Assembly: GCA_003133075.1 (NCBI GenBank)
Contig: PKZN01000040.1
Coordinates: 16,907-22,368, forward strand
Direction of reading: 5' to 3'
Length of the DNA stretch: 5,462 nucleotides
Origin: Acidimicrobiaceae bacterium
GTDB taxonomy: Bacteria; Actinomycetota; Acidimicrobiia; Acidimicrobiales; RAAP-2
Position 1 is the stretch's first letter, and each line of letters starts with the position of its first letter. The notes under the pieces were generated by a model, which saw only the letters and a program-made list of their open reading frames with translations, did no database searches and was not told where the DNA came from. A program made the position numbers and the translations under genes. This document shows, one piece after another, positions 4,518 to 5,462 of the stretch.

Positions 4518-5462
4518 TCAGCGAGTGGAGAGCGCGACCGGCACTCGCTTGGAGTGGTCCGACGAAGACGCTGGACGAATGGCGACGGCCTTGGCGGCGA
4601 GCGCCGCTTCGCCGTGACCGAACACGCACTCGGGGTCGGGATCGGACATCTCGAGTCCCGTGAAGAACTTCGCGGCCATGCAGCCCCCGCGACACGCGTC
4701 GTAGGAACCACAGGACGAACACGCTCCGGCATTACCGGGCTCGCGCAGCGAGCGGAACAGCTCACTCTCGCTCCAGACGGCGTTGAATCCCGCGTCGCGG
4801 ACGTTGCCCGCCAGGAACTCGTCGTGGATCACGAAGGGACACGCGTAGACGTCGCCGATCGGATCGATCAGGCAGACGACCCGTCCGGCGCCACAGAGGT
4901 TCAGTCCCTCCAAGGGGCTCCCGAGCGCCGAGAGGTGGAAGAACGAATCGCCGGTCAAGACGTTCGGCCGATCGAGCAGCCACCTATAGAGCCGCCGATT
5001 TTGCTCCAGCGTGGGGTGCAGTTCGTTCCAGACCTCGACGCCGCGACCCGATGGTCGAAGTCGCGTGAGTCGAAGTTCGGCCCCGTACGTCGCGGCGAGG
5101 GACTCGAAGGCGTCGAGTTGCTCGACGCTCTCGCGGGTCATCACGACCGAGATCTTGAACTGTCCGAAGTCAGCGGCCCGCAAGTTGTCCATGGCGCGGC
5201 GCGCGGCGTCGTAGGAACCACGACCGCGGATCTTGTCACTCGTCGTCGCATCGGCGCCGTCGATGGAGATCTGGATGTCGAGATAGTCGATCCCCGCCAA
5301 GCGGCGCGCGGCGGCGGCGTCGATGCGGGTGCCATTCGTGGAGAACTTGACGCCCACGCGCTGCGCGACCGCGTGTTCAACCAGCTCGAAGAAGTCACGG
5401 CGGATCATCGGCTCGCCGCCACCGATGTTCACGTAGAAGATCTGCATGGCGGCGATCTCGTC
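4518..5462 (-). CDS. mftC: Mycofactocin radical SAM maturase MftC, 5' end outside window
   Basis: MftC acts on the precursor peptide MftA bound to chaperone MftB. It first decarboxylates the C-terminal Tyr, then joins it to the neighbouring Val by a C-C bond, using S-adenosylmethionine and iron-sulfur clusters. The window holds 314 residues. The first 80 or so, including the SAM-cluster CxxxCxxC, lie beyond the right edge. Visible from the first residue in the window are GGEP (15-18), FSTNGTRI (40-47), QISIDGAD (64-71) and LTRLRPSGRG (132-141). Then comes a complete SPASM domain: C-X12-G-X4-C (Cys190, Cys208), C-X2-C-X5-C-X3-C (Cys248, 251, 257, 261) and a last Cys279, which ligate auxiliary clusters. 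NLCGAGRVVCLIDP and SYDACRGGCMAAKFFTG are MftC hallmarks. The frame is open to base 5462 (DEIAA before Met at 5447), so 5447 is internal and not the start. Confidence 0.95.
   Translation of the reverse strand, partial: DEIAAMQIFYVNIGGGEPMIRRDFFELVEHAVAQRVGVKFSTNGTRIDAAAARRLAGIDYLDIQISIDGADATTSDKIRGRGSYDAARRAMDNLRAADFGQFKISVVMTRESVEQLDAFESLAATYGAELRLTRLRPSGRGVEVWNELHPTLEQNRRLYRWLLDRPNVLTGDSFFHLSALGSPLEGLNLCGAGRVVCLIDPIGDVYACPFVIHDEFLAGNVRDAGFNAVWSESELFRSLREPGNAGACSSCGSYDACRGGCMAAKFFTGLEMSDPDPECVFGHGEAALAAKAVAIRPASSSDHSKRVPVALSTR
4696..4711. repeat. 16-base direct repeat in mftC, copy 1
   Basis: GCGTCGTAGGAACCAC recurs exactly at 5206-5221, 510 bases away in the same reading frame. On the coding strand both copies encode Gly-Ser-Tyr-Asp-Ala with identical codons. 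This copy lies in the SPASM CGSYDAC segment. Confidence 0.8.
5206..5221. repeat. 16-base direct repeat in mftC, copy 2
   Basis: This is an exact copy of 4696-4711. Here it lies in the radical SAM core segment RGRGSYDAARR. The flanking bases differ on both sides, so the identity stops at 16. Both copies are in coding sequence and each fits its local protein motif. Confidence 0.8.

Noticed and set aside
4518..5447. MftC starting at the ATG at 5447
   Set aside because: The conserved radical SAM core continues upstream in frame to the window edge, and the CxxxCxxC motif must precede this point. Met at 5447 is internal.
1..5462. CRISPR array, tRNA, rRNA or insertion sequence
   Set aside because: There are no evenly spaced repeats, no cloverleaf-like segments with CCA or T-loop signature, and no transposase motifs or terminal inverted repeats.

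Overview
The window is GC-rich and every supported gene lies on the minus strand. In transcription order, from the right edge to the left edge, these are mftC (its 5' end lies beyond the window), a zinc-free quinone-oxidoreductase-like MDR protein, mftD, a mycofactocin-coupled type SDR, and hss, a homospermidine synthase gene whose 3' end is cut by the left edge. High GC, GTG and TTG starts, and mycofactocin genes closely resembling actinobacterial ones point to an Actinomycetota genome. An Acidimicrobiia-like lineage is my guess; no marker gene in the window settles it.

Right half (about 3380-5462): a mycofactocin biosynthesis locus. MftC is the radical SAM/SPASM enzyme that decarboxylates and cross-links the C-terminal Val-Tyr of the MftA peptide. 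MftD is the FMN enzyme that oxidatively deaminates the excised Val-Tyr core to give pre-mycofactocin. Between them sits an MDR-family NAD(P)H oxidoreductase, which is not part of the usual mftA-B-C-D-E-F order. It is read from a TTG start with a strong Shine-Dalgarno sequence.

Middle (1427-2212): the SDR overlaps the mftD stop by one base (TGATG). A late cofactor-biosynthesis enzyme is thus translationally coupled to a probable user of that cofactor. No mftA, mftB, mftE or mftF is visible; mftA and mftB are expected beyond the right edge, and mftE and mftF must lie elsewhere.

Left part (1-1426): a 106-base gap (1321-1426) holds a GC hairpin just after the SDR stop and a candidate promoter. 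This suggests that the mycofactocin unit ends here and that hss, which makes the polyamine homospermidine, is transcribed separately. All stretches without a gene are short (65, 102 and 106 bases). I saw no tRNA, rRNA, CRISPR array, insertion sequence or broken gene. The families are known ones; what is unusual is the gene arrangement.
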